Positions 28,158 through 37,840 of a stretch of DNA of 64,000 bases are shown one piece after another; positions within the stretch are counted from its first letter, which is position 1; the number at the start of each line of letters is the position of its first letter. Origin of the DNA: Paenibacillus sp. FSL R7-0204 (GTDB lineage Bacteria; Bacillota; Bacilli; Paenibacillales; Paenibacillaceae). Made by a program: the position numbers and the translations under genes. The DNA is taken from NCBI RefSeq assembly GCF_038002225.1, contig NZ_JBBOCA010000001.1:5828001-5892000 (forward strand), written 5' to 3'. Below the pieces are notes generated by a model. The model had not been told where the DNA came from. It saw only the letters and a program-made list of their open reading frames with translations, and made no database searches.

Positions 28158-28991
28158 TTATTTGACCGACCCTTGGGCGAAGCCGTTATAGATGTATTTC
28201 TGCAGCGCTACGAACGCGATCAGCGTCGGAATGATGGCGATCATAATCGCGGCACAGATGACCTCCCACTGCGAGCCGTAGGGTCCTTTAAATTTGAACA
28301 GCGCGGTAGATACGACCTGCAGGCTGCTTTTTGGCATATACAGGAACGGGGTGTAGAAGTCATTGTAGATATTAACGACCTTCACGATAATCACCGTCAC
28401 AATGGCCGGACTCAGCAGCGGAAAAATAATCCTCCAGTAGATCGTCCAGTAGGAGGCCCCATCCAGCATTGCCGATTCGTCAAGCGATTCAGAGATCGAG
28501 TCCAGGAACTGCATGAAGATATAGACAGCGATAATATCGGTCCCCAGATACATCAGAATCGGCGCCCAGCGGGTATTGAACAAGTCCAGGGCATTGATGA
28601 TCTGAAAAGTTGCTACTTGCGTCGTTACTCCGGGAATCAGCGTAGCCAGCAGAAAAGCCCCCATCAGCGCCTTGCTGCCTCTGAATTTGAACCGGGCCAG
28701 AATGTAAGCCATCATCGAGCCGGTAAGCGTAGCGCCCGCAATGGAAATAATGACGATAATGATCGTGTTCATGAAGCCGAGCAGCATATTCCCGTCTACG
28801 AAGGCCTTAGAATAGTTGGCGAAATTCAGCCAGTTCTCCGGCAGGGTCAGCGGACCGGTTGAGGCATACTCAGCATTGGTTTTCAGGGAAGCGAAAAAGA
28901 CCACCACAATTGGTATCAATGCCATCAGTGCGCCCAGCACCAGGGAGACATATTTGAACACAGCGGCCAGGTTGTATTTGAAGGTATGCAT
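28158..28991 (-). CDS. Carbohydrate ABC transporter permease, MalG type
   Basis: 277 residues, six transmembrane helices. The EAA loop that contacts the ATPase is seen as ESLDESAMLDGASYWTIYWR near residue 165. The C-terminus GFAQGSVK is typical of CUT1 MalG/LacG proteins. It starts four bases after the stop of the MalF-type gene, with AAGGAGG in the end of that gene. No ATPase is encoded here, so a shared ATPase such as MsmX/MsmK probably powers it (known for Firmicute CUT1 importers, inferred here). Confidence 0.92.
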   Translation of the reverse strand: MHTFKYNLAAVFKYVSLVLGALMALIPIVVVFFASLKTNAEYASTGPLTLPENWLNFANYSKAFVDGNMLLGFMNTIIIVIISIAGATLTGSMMAYILARFKFRGSKALMGAFLLATLIPGVTTQVATFQIINALDLFNTRWAPILMYLGTDIIAVYIFMQFLDSISESLDESAMLDGASYWTIYWRIIFPLLSPAIVTVIIVKVVNIYNDFYTPFLYMPKSSLQVVSTALFKFKGPYGSQWEVICAAIMIAIIPTLIAFVALQKYIYNGFAQGSVK

Positions 28992-28995
28992 CGCT

Positions 28996-29877
28996 CTATT
29001 TCTCCTCCTTGATCAGAATGCGCTGCAGGATAGTGACCAGCACCACAATACCAAGCAAGACCACAGCCATTGCCGAAGCCAGCCCCAGCTTGCTGTATTT
29101 GAAGGCTACATCGACGGTCTGGATGACAAAAGTACCGCTGCCGTTGGAGCCGCCGGTCATCACGTACGGAATCTCAAACACACCGATCGCCCCGCTGACC
29201 GCGAGGATCAGATTGAGCTGCAGGATGCGTTTGATGCTTGGAATGATGATATGCCGGAACTGATGCCAGCGGTTAGCCCCGTCTATCTCAGAGGCTTCAT
29301 AGATATCGCTGCCGATCGAGGAGATTGCGCCAAGGAAGATAATAAAGTTCATCCCCATGTAACGCCATACCGAGGCAAAAGCGAGAGAGATGTTAATCAG
29401 CTGCGGATTCAGCAACCATTTTTGTTGCAGCGCCCCGAGTCCCAGCAGATCAAGAATGGTATTAAGGGTGCCTTCCGGCTTGAAGAAGAACAGGAAGATG
29501 AACCCGATCGCCACACCGTTCAGCAAGGTCGGAAAGAACAGAATCCCCTTAAACCAGTTCTTCATCCGGACATTAAAGCTCAAAATCGTGGCAAAATAAA
29601 GCGCCAGCACCATCTGGACAAATGTGGCAAAAAAGTAGTACAGACTGACCTTGAACACGGCGAAGTACTCCGGCTTGGTAAAGATCGTCTTGTAGTTGTC
29701 AAAGCCGATGTACTCCATATTTTTGCTTAGCCCGTTCCAGCTGGTGAAGCTGTACTGAAACATTTTGAACACAGGTAAATAGGAGAACGTCAGCAGCAGC
29801 ACTACGGGTACTAGCGAAAATAAAAAGATGATCAGAATCCGTTGATTTTTATAGCTCATGTTAGACAATTTGGGCAC
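28996..29877 (-). CDS. Carbohydrate ABC transporter permease, MalF type
   Basis: 293 residues, six transmembrane helices (first at about 16-38). The ATPase-contact loop is DIYEASEIDGANRWHQFRH near residue 195. The GTG start (VPKLSNMSYKN) is chosen because AGGAGG lies eight bases upstream; the next ATG has no site at a good distance. It heterodimerises with the MalG-type protein and takes sugar from the lipoprotein encoded 107 bases upstream. Substrate predicted from context: beta-mannooligosaccharides. Confidence 0.92.
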   Translation of the reverse strand: MPKLSNMSYKNQRILIIFLFSLVPVVLLLTFSYLPVFKMFQYSFTSWNGLSKNMEYIGFDNYKTIFTKPEYFAVFKVSLYYFFATFVQMVLALYFATILSFNVRMKNWFKGILFFPTLLNGVAIGFIFLFFFKPEGTLNTILDLLGLGALQQKWLLNPQLINISLAFASVWRYMGMNFIIFLGAISSIGSDIYEASEIDGANRWHQFRHIIIPSIKRILQLNLILAVSGAIGVFEIPYVMTGGSNGSGTFVIQTVDVAFKYSKLGLASAMAVVLLGIVVLVTILQRILIKEEK

Positions 29878-29984
29878 TCTCCACACCTCCTGAAAACTTA
29901 CTGCTCTTCCTTGCGCTTCTATCCCTGCAAAAGTGAAGGGGACCATGCCGTTACCGGCATCTCCCCTTTCTTTTGATCTTTAAT

Positions 29985-31364
29985 CTACTTGGCAGTCACA
30001 ATTTTGGCTCTGGCTGCTTTCCATTTATCATTCAGTTCTTTCATAATGTCATCATAGGACTCTTTCCGGTTGCCAATCGCTGCTTCGATGATTACCTTCT
30101 TGAAGTCAGGCTGCCACAGGCCGATTTCAGCCTCTTTATCAATGGCATCCACCCAGCCTTCCTCACCGGCTTTGGCTGGAGCAAGCGTATCGAAGGTGAT
30201 GTCTGTACCTGCAAATTGCTTGAGGATTTCAGGCAGCTCGGCTCCCTTTACCGGGCTCATGCCTCCGCCTTCTGTAGTCGGATAACCGGATTCATTAATG
30301 AACCAGTCCACCCATGCTCTGGCGGCTTCTTTATTTTTGCTGTGAATGCTAACCCCCAGATTATAGTCGTCAGACAGCGGAACCAGGATCTTGTCGGCAT
30401 TGGTCGGGAATGGCATGAAGCCTACATCATCCGGGCTGGCCGCCAGCCCTTTAATCTGCCCGATGGCCCAGGAGCCAAGCATCATCGTACCGATTTTGCC
30501 GTTCGCCAGATCCGCCTTGGAGGATTCCCAGTCGGTTGTAGTCGGGTCTTCTTCAATCAGACCTTCTTTGGCTGCATCGTACATCACTTTGTAGAGCTCA
30601 TAGTGCGGCTGGCCTGGAACGAAGTTATCATCGGAGGCTACCTGGCCGATGTTGACATATTCACGGTCTCCGGCAACGGTAGCCAGATCTGCCTCCCACT
30701 GGGTCAGCGTCCAGCCTGCAGCATAGTTCGTGTAGAGAGGAACGGCATCCGTCTTCTCCTTGATGCTCTTCAGTGTGGCGGAGAACTGATCGAAGGTTCT
30801 TGGAACCTCGGTCACTCCGGCATCCTTGAAGACCTGCTTGTTATAGATCACGCCGGAGAAGTTAACCGTAATTGGAATGCCGTATGAAATCCCGCCTACC
30901 GTCCGCTCTTCGAGGCCTGTATATTGCTGCTCCAGATCAGACTTTTTACCCAATGGCTCGAAGAAATCCGGCAGGTCTTTGATCGCTACGCTGGTAGGCA
31001 GGAGCAGTACATCTCCGTAATCACTGGTGCTCATGCGGATTTTGATCTGATCCTCATAGTTCGATAAGGCTTCAAAATTCACTTTGACATTTGGATATTT
31101 CTCATTGAATTTGGCGGCGTAGTCTTTGAACACGGTATCCACAATATCCGTCCGCTGTGTAATAACCGTAATATCACCCTTGATATCCTTGGCGGCATCT
31201 CCCTCTGGAGCGGCTGTTGCCTCCGCTGCGGTGCCTGTGTTCCCGCCTGCATCGATTGCTGCCGCATTAGTGGCATTATTGTTGTCAGATGCACAACCGG
31301 AGAACAGCCCGGCCATCAGTGTCAGCGCTGTCAACCCGGTAACTGCTTTGGTTTTTTTCATCAT
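29985..31364 (-). CDS. Solute-binding lipoprotein of the oligosaccharide importer
   Basis: 459 residues. The signal peptide ends in a lipobox LFSGC near residue 22, followed by an Asn/Ala/Thr/Glu-rich linker (about 25-60) and a family-1 extracellular binding fold (about 65-455). Blocks seen include VVITQRTDIVDTV-like start, STSDYGDVLLLPTS near 120 and a Trp-rich cleft segment GWTLTQWEADL near 215. The start has GAGGGG eight bases upstream. It heads the operon SBP-MalF-MalG-GH130_2. It is clearly paralogous to the binding protein at 36524-37828. A cre-like site and an 18-base palindrome mark its promoter. Confidence 0.92.
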   Translation of the reverse strand: MMKKTKAVTGLTALTLMAGLFSGCASDNNNATNAAAIDAGGNTGTAAEATAAPEGDAAKDIKGDITVITQRTDIVDTVFKDYAAKFNEKYPNVKVNFEALSNYEDQIKIRMSTSDYGDVLLLPTSVAIKDLPDFFEPLGKKSDLEQQYTGLEERTVGGISYGIPITVNFSGVIYNKQVFKDAGVTEVPRTFDQFSATLKSIKEKTDAVPLYTNYAAGWTLTQWEADLATVAGDREYVNIGQVASDDNFVPGQPHYELYKVMYDAAKEGLIEEDPTTTDWESSKADLANGKIGTMMLGSWAIGQIKGLAASPDDVGFMPFPTNADKILVPLSDDYNLGVSIHSKNKEAARAWVDWFINESGYPTTEGGGMSPVKGAELPEILKQFAGTDITFDTLAPAKAGEEGWVDAIDKEAEIGLWQPDFKKVIIEAAIGNRKESYDDIMKELNDKWKAARAKIVTAK

Positions 31365-31482
31365 ATTTCTGACCCCTCTCTTCATTTGGAACGGAATAGT
31401 ATAATAACAAAAAAATAACAACATAACTCATCATCCTACTAAACTGAACTCAAATCGTCCTGAATTCATCTTAAATTCTTGT

Positions 31483-31539
31483 TGTTATCGCTTTCATTGC
31501 AATTATAGACCTTAATATCCCTTTAAACGATGGTTTAAA
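31483..31539 (-). promoter_or_regulatory. Promoter, cre/LacI-like operator and palindrome of the importer operon
   Basis: Minus strand: TATAAT (31502-31507). Five bases downstream is TGAAAGCGATAACA (31483-31496), a full match to the cre pattern TGWNANCGNTNWCA. Over the -35 position lies a perfect palindrome, TTTAAAC-GATG-GTTTAAA (31522-31539), a candidate site for the YesN-type or LacI-type regulator. The -35 is poor, suggesting activation. Confidence 0.6.
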
Positions 31540-31654
31540 TTGCTTTTTCTGGTCTTCCATTTGTTATTTTTGTTATATAAAATATAGCTTACAAGAAAAA
31601 TACACCCTGCGGGTGACAGATGCTGTACTCCGGCTCATGTCCCCTTGCGGCTGC

Positions 31655-31731
31655 GTTGTATTCGGTTTTCCGAATACAATAGCCCATATGCCTGTGACGT
31701 TGCCCAATGTATTCGGTTTTACGCATACATC
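31655..31731. repeat. Hairpin-repeat array B, period 51 (two units)
   Basis: Cores TGTATTCGG-TTTT-CCGAATACA (31657-31678) and TGTATTCGG-TTTT-ACGCATACA (31708-31729), starts exactly 51 bases apart. It lies in the 518-base gap between the response regulator and the binding-protein gene, which otherwise holds only regulatory sequence. Confidence 0.7.
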
Positions 31732-31822
31732 AGTCTGTGTCCTGTAAAATCCGGTCCACTCTTCCTCCTGGTTCTCCTTGAGCAGACGCTTGTTCAGCAA
31801 TAAAGTCACCTTCACCACAAGG

Positions 31823-31866
31823 AAAAACACTACCCTATCACTCCTTGAAGAAGTGAACAGGTAGTG
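31823..31866 (-). terminator. Terminator of the response-regulator gene
   Basis: Minus strand: CACTACC..CACT-loop-AGTG..GGTAGTG followed by TTTTT, starting about 17 bases past the stop. Confidence 0.7.
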
Positions 31867-31882
31867 CCAGTGTGTAGTATCG

Positions 31883-32662
31883 TTAAAATAACTCATATCT
31901 TGATCTGTACCGGCTTTTATATTCCTTGGGAGTCATGCCGCACATCTTCTTGAACAGCTTATTGAAGTACACCGGATCGCTGTAGCCGACTTTGTCAGCA
32001 ATCTCATAATTCTTCAGGTCCGGATGATGGAGAAGCATCTTCTTGGCCTCCGCAATGCGGATGCCGATCAAGTAGTCGGTAATGGTCTGCCCTGTCTTAT
32101 GCTTGAACAGCCTGCTGATATAACTTGCATTCATTCCCACGGCCTCAGCCAGCCGCTCAAGCTCGAAATTAAGACCGTAATCCTGCTCAAGAATGCTCTT
32201 CATCTGCTCTACTACATAATGCTCCCCGCCTTCGGAAGGCTGATGCGGCACTTCATCGGAGGGAGCAGCCGCAAGCGTCTGCCGGGTCGCTTCTACACTT
32301 TTAAGCAAATCATATAATTGTGCCTTATCAATGGGCTTCAGCAGATAATCAAGTACACCGAAGCGCATGGCCTTACGGGCGTAGTCGAATTCACTGAAGC
32401 CGCTCAGCACTGCTATAGGCAGCTGCTTGAGATGTCCTCTCGCCTCTTCAATCAGCTGGAATCCATCCATTCTCGGCATCTTGATATCTGTAATAAGAAG
32501 ATCAATCTCCTCCAGGCTCAGCTCCTGCAGATGGTTCCAGGCCTCAAGCCCATTGCCGTACGAGCCGATTACCCTGACCTCCACATCCATTCTGGAAGCG
32601 ATCTTCTCCAGCCCGCGGCGGATCACTTCCTCATCATCCGCAATCATGATCCGGATTACCAC
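31883..32662 (-). CDS. Response regulator, YesN-type (receiver + AraC helix-turn-helix)
   Basis: 259 residues. The receiver domain (about 3-120) has the acidic pair IADDEE near 8-13, phospho-acceptor Asp in LLITDIKMPRMDG near 58, and the Lys of YLLKPID near 108. A C-terminal AraC-type double helix-turn-helix (about 155-255) has LAEAVGMNASYISRLFKHKT and ADKVGYSDPVYFNKLFKKM. No YesM-type kinase is adjacent; the only one in the window is 5 kb away at 37841-39727. The start is GTG with GGGGG upstream; an ATG five codons in is possible. It probably activates the importer operon and the phosphorylase genes. Confidence 0.9.
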   Translation of the reverse strand: MVIRIMIADDEEVIRRGLEKIASRMDVEVRVIGSYGNGLEAWNHLQELSLEEIDLLITDIKMPRMDGFQLIEEARGHLKQLPIAVLSGFSEFDYARKAMRFGVLDYLLKPIDKAQLYDLLKSVEATRQTLAAAPSDEVPHQPSEGGEHYVVEQMKSILEQDYGLNFELERLAEAVGMNASYISRLFKHKTGQTITDYLIGIRIAEAKKMLLHHPDLKNYEIADKVGYSDPVYFNKLFKKMCGMTPKEYKSRYRSRYELF

Positions 32663-32690
32663 CCTATCGCCCCCGTCGTTTCATCTCTGA

Positions 32691-32715
32691 TGATAGCGCT
32701 ATCAATACAATTATA
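32691..32715 (-). promoter_or_regulatory. Promoter and cre/LacI-like operator of the response-regulator gene
   Basis: Minus strand TATAAT (32710-32715), five bases, then TGATAGCGCTATCA (32691-32704), a perfect 14-base palindrome that also fits the cre pattern. The layout equals that of the importer promoter, and both boxes begin GTCTATAATTG. Confidence 0.6.
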
Positions 32716-32789
32716 GACTCTGCATAACCATTAGAAAATGTGCCCCTATCCACTTTTATAGTCTTCAATTGACTTCATCCAATTCCCGC

Positions 32790-32838
32790 TTGAATTCCCG
32801 GCTGAAAAGGGTTATAACATGGTTATATATCGTTATCA
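32790..32838 (+). promoter_or_regulatory. Promoter of the epimerase-GH130_1 operon with operator-like half-site
   Basis: TTGAAT (32790-32795), 17-base spacer, TATAAC (32813-32818). Six bases later comes ATATATCGTTATCA (32825-32838), which keeps the right half and most of the centre of the cre/LacI pattern but lacks the leading TG. Confidence 0.5.
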
Positions 32839-32920
32839 TTATATACTAATATAATAATAACAATTATAAAATAATAACTCCAACACCCGCAAGCACTATT
32901 AAGGAGTGAACAGTACAAAT

Positions 32921-34153
32921 ATGAACAATGCAACCGAAGTATGGCGCACCCGGCTGGAAGCAGAGCTGAAAGACAATATTCTGGGCTTCTGGATGAAGCA
33001 TACCCTGGATGATACTCATGGCGGCTTCATCGGTGAAATGGACAATCAGCTGCAGGTGATGCCCGGTGCGGACAAAAGCCTTGTACTGAATGCACGGATT
33101 CTCTGGACATTTGCAAGTGCTTACAGCGTGTACGGAACCGCAGATTATCTGGCTATGGCTGACCGTGCCTATGATTACCTCATTCAGAATTTCACAGATT
33201 CCGAATTCGGCGGCTTCTTCTGGATGGTAAATGAACACGGATCTGCTTCCCAGCCCAAGAAACAAATCTATGGACTCGCTTTTGTCATCTATGCCTTGGC
33301 TGAGTACCATCATGCCACCGGCCGGGACGGCGTCCTGCGCCAAGCAACCCAATTGTTCCATTGGATTGAGAAGTACGGTTATGACCCTCTTCACAAGGGG
33401 TATATTGAAGCCTTATCGCGGGAGTGGGAGATGACCGATTCCCTAAGTCTCAGCGCGAAGGATATGAATGAGAAAAAATCCATGAATACACATCTGCATG
33501 TACTCGAAGGATACACCGGCTTGTACCGGGTATGGAAGTCAGAGACACTCAGAAGCAAGCTCGCTGAGCTGATCGAAACCATGCTGGAGCATATCCTGGA
33601 TTCGGACGGCAGGCACTTCCATTTGTTCATGGATGAAAAGTGGCAGGTGAAGTCAGAGCATATCTCCTTCGGCCATGACATAGAGGGAAGCTGGCTGCTC
33701 TATGAAGCTGCGGAAGTACTTGGAGACGAAGCCCTGCTTGAACGCGTGCGCAAGGCATCCCTGTCGATGGCCGAAGCTGCACTGACTGAGGGGGTGGCGC
33801 CGGACGGCGGAATCTGGAATGAGGCAGATCTAAGCGGCTTCATTGACAAAGCCCGCGAATCCAGAGACTGGTGGCCGCAGGCTGAAGCTATGGTCGGATT
33901 CTACAATGCGTATCAGTTAACCGGAGATTTGCGTTTCCTGGTAGCCGCTGAGAACTCATGGAGCTTCACAGAGAAATATATTATTGATCATAAGCTGGGC
34001 GAATGGCACTGGGGGGTGGATGAATCCCTGCAGCCGCTGGCCCATGCACCGAAGGTCAGCGCCTGGAAATGCCCCTATCACAACAGCCGGGCCTGCTTCG
34101 AGATGATTAGACGGCTTGGCGAAACCTCAGAGATAAAGGAGACTATTCAATGA
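32921..34153 (+). CDS. Cellobiose/mannobiose 2-epimerase (AGE superfamily)
   Basis: 410 residues, an (alpha/alpha)6-barrel epimerase. Conserved His-containing blocks are [18 protein letters not shown] near residue 190, [15 protein letters not shown] near 250 and [15 protein letters not shown] near 390, matching the catalytic histidines of cellobiose 2-epimerases. Next to a GH130_1 gene the likely reaction is beta-1,4-mannobiose to 4-O-beta-mannosyl-glucose, as in the Bacteroides fragilis and Ruminococcus albus pathway. The ATG at 32921 is chosen over a GTG at 32906 because that GTG lies inside the AAGGAG site. It overlaps the next gene by four bases. Confidence 0.92.
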   Translation: MNNATEVWRTRLEAELKDNILGFWMKHTLDDTHGGFIGEMDNQLQVMPGADKSLVLNARILWTFASAYSVYGTADYLAMADRAYDYLIQNFTDSEFGGFFWMVNEHGSASQPKKQIYGLAFVIYALAEYHHATGRDGVLRQATQLFHWIEKYGYDPLHKGYIEALSREWEMTDSLSLSAKDMNEKKSMNTHLHVLEGYTGLYRVWKSETLRSKLAELIETMLEHILDSDGRHFHLFMDEKWQVKSEHISFGHDIEGSWLLYEAAEVLGDEALLERVRKASLSMAEAALTEGVAPDGGIWNEADLSGFIDKARESRDWWPQAEAMVGFYNAYQLTGDLRFLVAAENSWSFTEKYIIDHKLGEWHWGVDESLQPLAHAPKVSAWKCPYHNSRACFEMIRRLGETSEIKETIQ

Positions 34154-35325
34154 GTACCATTTTTGAACAACGCAAGCAGGCCTTAACTGAACGTTATGAA
34201 GCCCTGATTGGCCGCACCAATGAGAAGCTGCCTTACGGCAACGGTATTTATGACCGCTATAAGTACCCCCTGCTCACTGCGGAGCACGCCCCCCTGATCT
34301 GGCGTTACGACTTCAATGAGGAGAGCAACCCGTATTTCGCAGAGAGAATCGGAGTGAACGGCGTATTCAATCCAGGAGCGATTGAACTGAACGGCAAATT
34401 CTACATCGTTGCCCGGGTGGAAGGCAATGACCGCAAATCCTTCTTCGCCGTTGCCGAGAGCAGCAGCGGTGTGGACGGCTTCCGCTTCTGGGATCACCCC
34501 GTAGTGCTTCCTGAGACCGCAGACCCGGATATCAACGTCTATGATATGCGCCTGGTAGAGCATGAGGATGGCTGGATCTACGGCCTGTTCTGCACCGAAC
34601 GCAAGGACCCGGACGCTGCCCCTGGCGATTTGTCCAGCGCCGTTGCGCAGTGCGGCATTGCCCGTACCAAGGATCTCAAGACCTGGGAGCGTCTCGCCGA
34701 TCTTAAGACCGGCTCCGCCCAGCAGCGCAACGTGGTCCTGCATCCAGAGTTCGTTGACGGCAAGTACGCCTTCTACACGCGCCCGCAGGACGGGTTCATC
34801 GACGCCGGTTCCGGCGGCGGCATCGGCTGGGGCTTATCAGAGCAGATTGAGAATGCTGTTATCACCCGTGAGACAATTATAGACCAGCGCTACTACCATA
34901 CCATCAAAGAAGTGAAGAACGGTCAAGGGCCGGCCCCGATCAAAACACCGCTCGGCTGGCTGCACATCGCTCATGGCGTCCGCAATACGGCTGCCGGCCT
35001 GCGCTATGTGCTGTATGCCTTCTTGTCTGACCTTGCGGAGCCTAACCGTGTGACTCATGCCCCAGGGGGACATTTCCTTGCTCCAGACGGCGAGGAACGC
35101 GTCGGCGATGTATCCAATGTTGTCTTCTGCAATGGTATAATCGCCTGTGACAACGGAGAGGTATTCATCTACTACGCCTCCTCCGATACCCGTATCCATG
35201 TAGCTACCACCACCGTAGACCAACTGCTCGATTATGTCATGCATACTCCTGAAGATCCGCTTCGTTCCTATGCTTGCGTACAGCAGCGCATCGCTTTGAT
35301 CGACCGGAATTTGCAGGTGAAATAA
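34150..35325 (+). CDS. GH130 subfamily 1 4-O-beta-D-mannosyl-D-glucose phosphorylase
   Basis: 391 residues, nearly the length of B. fragilis MGP. It has the GH130_1 N-terminal helical arm ([27 protein letters not shown]), then the propeller with [22 protein letters not shown] near 75, the general-acid Asp in [18 protein letters not shown] near 130, and [20 protein letters not shown] near 260. It splits mannosylglucose with phosphate to mannose-1-phosphate and glucose. Start overlaps the epimerase stop as ATGA, so the two are co-translated. Subfamily call rests on the arm, length and partner. Confidence 0.92.
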   Translation: MSTIFEQRKQALTERYEALIGRTNEKLPYGNGIYDRYKYPLLTAEHAPLIWRYDFNEESNPYFAERIGVNGVFNPGAIELNGKFYIVARVEGNDRKSFFAVAESSSGVDGFRFWDHPVVLPETADPDINVYDMRLVEHEDGWIYGLFCTERKDPDAAPGDLSSAVAQCGIARTKDLKTWERLADLKTGSAQQRNVVLHPEFVDGKYAFYTRPQDGFIDAGSGGGIGWGLSEQIENAVITRETIIDQRYYHTIKEVKNGQGPAPIKTPLGWLHIAHGVRNTAAGLRYVLYAFLSDLAEPNRVTHAPGGHFLAPDGEERVGDVSNVVFCNGIIACDNGEVFIYYASSDTRIHVATTTVDQLLDYVMHTPEDPLRSYACVQQRIALIDRNLQVK

Positions 35326-35413
35326 CACACACAAGCGGTACAACTCTTTATTGCGTAGTGGAATCAACCTGAGGGGTGTCCGAACCGGCCATTTCTTGGC
35401 TTTTGGGTCAGCT

Positions 35414-36475
35414 TCAACCCCGCGGCTTCCCCACAGAGTCCCGGTGGACGATATCAGCGGAGATCAGAATTTTCTCCAGCGGTGCAGCGGAATTCTGGAT
35501 ACGGTTCAGCAGCTTCTCGACAGCAGCACGGCCCATAGCTTCCTTAGGCACATGAACGGTTGTAAGCGGCGTAACCCCCCGCAGGGAATCCTCGATATTG
35601 TCAAAGCCAGTGACCGAAATATCAGCGGGAATACCAAGCCCGGCTTCCCGCAGTACTTCACTGACATCGAGGGCTGTGAAGTCGTTCGCACACACAATTG
35701 CCGTAGGCAGGGTATCCGATTCTTTCCGGGTGGCTACCCAGCGTCTGAATTCGTCGCGGAGCATTTGGTCATCCATTCCCTCCAGCAGCAGTTCGTCACC
35801 TATGGCCGGGACCATCAGATGATTCTCCTCCAGGGCGCGGCGGAACCCGATCCAGCGGTCACGGAAGCTGCGGGAGTAACGGATATTGCCGATAAAGTGA
35901 AATAGAGTATGTCCGGTGCCTATCAGATGATTGACGAGCCGGGTCATGGAATCGATGTTATTCGCAAATATAGTATCACATGGAATTAAAGCATCCTCAT
36001 GATCGATCATGATCAGGGGAAGCCCGATCCGGTGCACTTCGAGCAGCAGTGAGGTGGAAATCTGCCCTACTCCGATCAGACCGAGCAGGCCGTCAGGATT
36101 GAGGACATTAACGAAATTATCAGCCCGGTGCTCTGAAATGATCACCATGCCCAGCCCCTCCTGATCCAGCGCCAGCGCAATGCCATCGACGATTTTGCCC
36201 CAATATAGTGAATCTTGGGTCTGAGAACGGATATTGGGCATCAGCACCAGCACGGATTGCTTATTGCGGTCTTGCTCTCCCGTCAAGGAACGGCGCTTCG
36301 GACTTTGTACATAGGCGTTTTTTTGGGTGAAATATCCCAGCTGAGAAGCAGCTTGAATCACCCGCTCCCGGGTGGTCTCATTGACCCCCTCCTTGCCGGA
36401 GAGCGATTTGGATACGACGAACTTGGAGACCCCAAGATGATCGGCTATTTTTTGCATCGTTACTTTTTTGGCCAC
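35414..36475 (-). CDS. LacI-family transcriptional regulator
   Basis: 353 residues. N-terminal LacI helix-turn-helix and hinge (about 4-60: VTMQKIADHLGVSKFVVSKSLSGKEGVNETTRERV). The recognition helix reads FVVSKSLSG where TVSRALNG is usual, so its operator may deviate from standard. A periplasmic-binding-protein-like sensor domain follows (about 75-350). The GTG start has GGAGG seven bases upstream. It is last in kinase-SBP-LacI, 48 bases after the binding protein. The palindrome TGATAGCGCTATCA at 32691 and its relatives are candidate operators, though CcpA could use the same sites. Confidence 0.92.
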   Translation of the reverse strand: MAKKVTMQKIADHLGVSKFVVSKSLSGKEGVNETTRERVIQAASQLGYFTQKNAYVQSPKRRSLTGEQDRNKQSVLVLMPNIRSQTQDSLYWGKIVDGIALALDQEGLGMVIISEHRADNFVNVLNPDGLLGLIGVGQISTSLLLEVHRIGLPLIMIDHEDALIPCDTIFANNIDSMTRLVNHLIGTGHTLFHFIGNIRYSRSFRDRWIGFRRALEENHLMVPAIGDELLLEGMDDQMLRDEFRRWVATRKESDTLPTAIVCANDFTALDVSEVLREAGLGIPADISVTGFDNIEDSLRGVTPLTTVHVPKEAMGRAAVEKLLNRIQNSAAPLEKILISADIVHRDSVGKPRG

Positions 36476-36523
36476 AACAATACCTCCAGAATTTGATCTT
36501 GCTTAGTGTACAGAGTCCGGTGG

Positions 36524-37828
36524 TTACGGAGCAGACTGCTGACTCATACGCACTTCCTTCCATTTCGCATTCAACTGGTCAAAGGACTTCTGCAGATCCG
36601 GTGCGGCGAGCACATCCTGAATATAATCGCCCGACCAGAAGCTCAGCTTCGTCCGGTTCGCCAGATCAATGAACGCATCCGTCTGCACCGTAGCCTCAAT
36701 CAGCTTCGGGTGGTAAGAGAGGAACTCACTATATTGCTGTAAAGCGGGTTCATCCGAACCCTTCACCGGAAGAAACCCCCAATCTTTGGCATACGAAGTT
36801 TCTGTGATGAAATACTGAAGCCATGCCATCGCAAGCTCTTTATGACGGCTGAATCTGCTAACCCCCATGAACCAGTCGGGATTGAGTGCCGCATAATGAG
36901 CCTTACCGTTGTCATATGGAAAAGGGAAGAAGCCTATATCCTCCGGCGAAGCGCCGGCATCCATAATCTGCCGGATGGTCCAGTTCCCCTGCAGATACAT
37001 GCCGGCCTCTCCTTTGGCAAGCCTGGATTTGGAGATCTCCCAGCTGTTGGAGAATAACTGCTCCTCAACATAACCCTTGGCCATCATCGTTCTGGCAATC
37101 CCCAGAGCCCGCCCCCATTCGTTACCGATCTGCCAGGGGCTGTCCTCATGAACCATATCATTCAAATAATCGGGGTTCCCCGTCATATAATTAACCAGAT
37201 TATTGCCCCACTCCCGCAGCGGCCAGACAGCCCCGTAATTCATATACAGCGGGATGATGCCCGCCTGCTTCAGCTTGGCACAGGCCGCGTAGAATTCATC
37301 AAGCGTCTGCGGCACCTGTTCAATTCCCGCCCGCTCAAAAGCCTTCTTGTTGTATACTATCCCGCTCGTGGTGTTGCCTGTAGACAGCCCGTATCGCTTG
37401 CCGTCAAAGGTTGCAAAGGTCGTGAACCGCTCCTGCGCCGCCAATTCCCCACTCAGCGGCTCGAAGAAAAGCTCCAGCTCCTTCGCAGGCAGATTGACCG
37501 GAAGCAACAGGACATCCCCAGTATCCTTGGTGGACAAGCGGACCAGGATATCCGTCGCATAGCTGGACAGCCCCTCAAATTCCACATGAGCTTCAGGATA
37601 CCGCTTCCTGAATTCCTCCGCATAGCCCTTAAATGTTCCATTCTCAATCAGGTCAATCCGGTTCGTCAGCATCACGATCGTACCGGACAGCTCAGAAGGC
37701 GCTTCCTCTCCGGCAGAGGCTGCCGGGGCCGGGGCCAGCCCCCTGCCGCTCCGGCTGTCACAGCCGGTTGACAGCAGCAAGAGCAGCAGCACAGCATACA
37801 CCGGAAAGCGTACAATCATCCGTTTCAA
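36524..37828 (-). CDS. Second solute-binding lipoprotein, coupled to the sensor kinase
   Basis: About 434 residues. Signal peptide with lipobox LSTGC near residue 20, a short Ala/Pro linker, then a family-1 solute-binding fold paralogous to the importer lipoprotein (compare LSTKDTGDVLLLP here with MSTSDYGDVLLLP there). No permease genes accompany it. It lies a few bases after the YesM-type kinase stop and before the LacI gene, so it may present sugar to the kinase and not to a transporter; that is inference. Start: AGGAGG is one base from the first ATG (37834), too close, so the TTG two codons later with seven-base spacing is preferred. Confidence 0.88.
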   Translation of the reverse strand: MKRMIVRFPVYAVLLLLLLSTGCDSRSGRGLAPAPAASAGEEAPSELSGTIVMLTNRIDLIENGTFKGYAEEFRKRYPEAHVEFEGLSSYATDILVRLSTKDTGDVLLLPVNLPAKELELFFEPLSGELAAQERFTTFATFDGKRYGLSTGNTTSGIVYNKKAFERAGIEQVPQTLDEFYAACAKLKQAGIIPLYMNYGAVWPLREWGNNLVNYMTGNPDYLNDMVHEDSPWQIGNEWGRALGIARTMMAKGYVEEQLFSNSWEISKSRLAKGEAGMYLQGNWTIRQIMDAGASPEDIGFFPFPYDNGKAHYAALNPDWFMGVSRFSRHKELAMAWLQYFITETSYAKDWGFLPVKGSDEPALQQYSEFLSYHPKLIEATVQTDAFIDLANRTKLSFWSGDYIQDVLAAPDLQKSFDQLNAKWKEVRMSQQSAP

Positions 37829-37840
37829 GCCCATTCCTCC

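Noticed and set aside
31573..31896. 107-codon minus-strand frame between response regulator and importer
   Set aside because: It covers hairpin array B and a terminator, has no ribosome site or family resemblance, and overlaps the end of the regulator gene.
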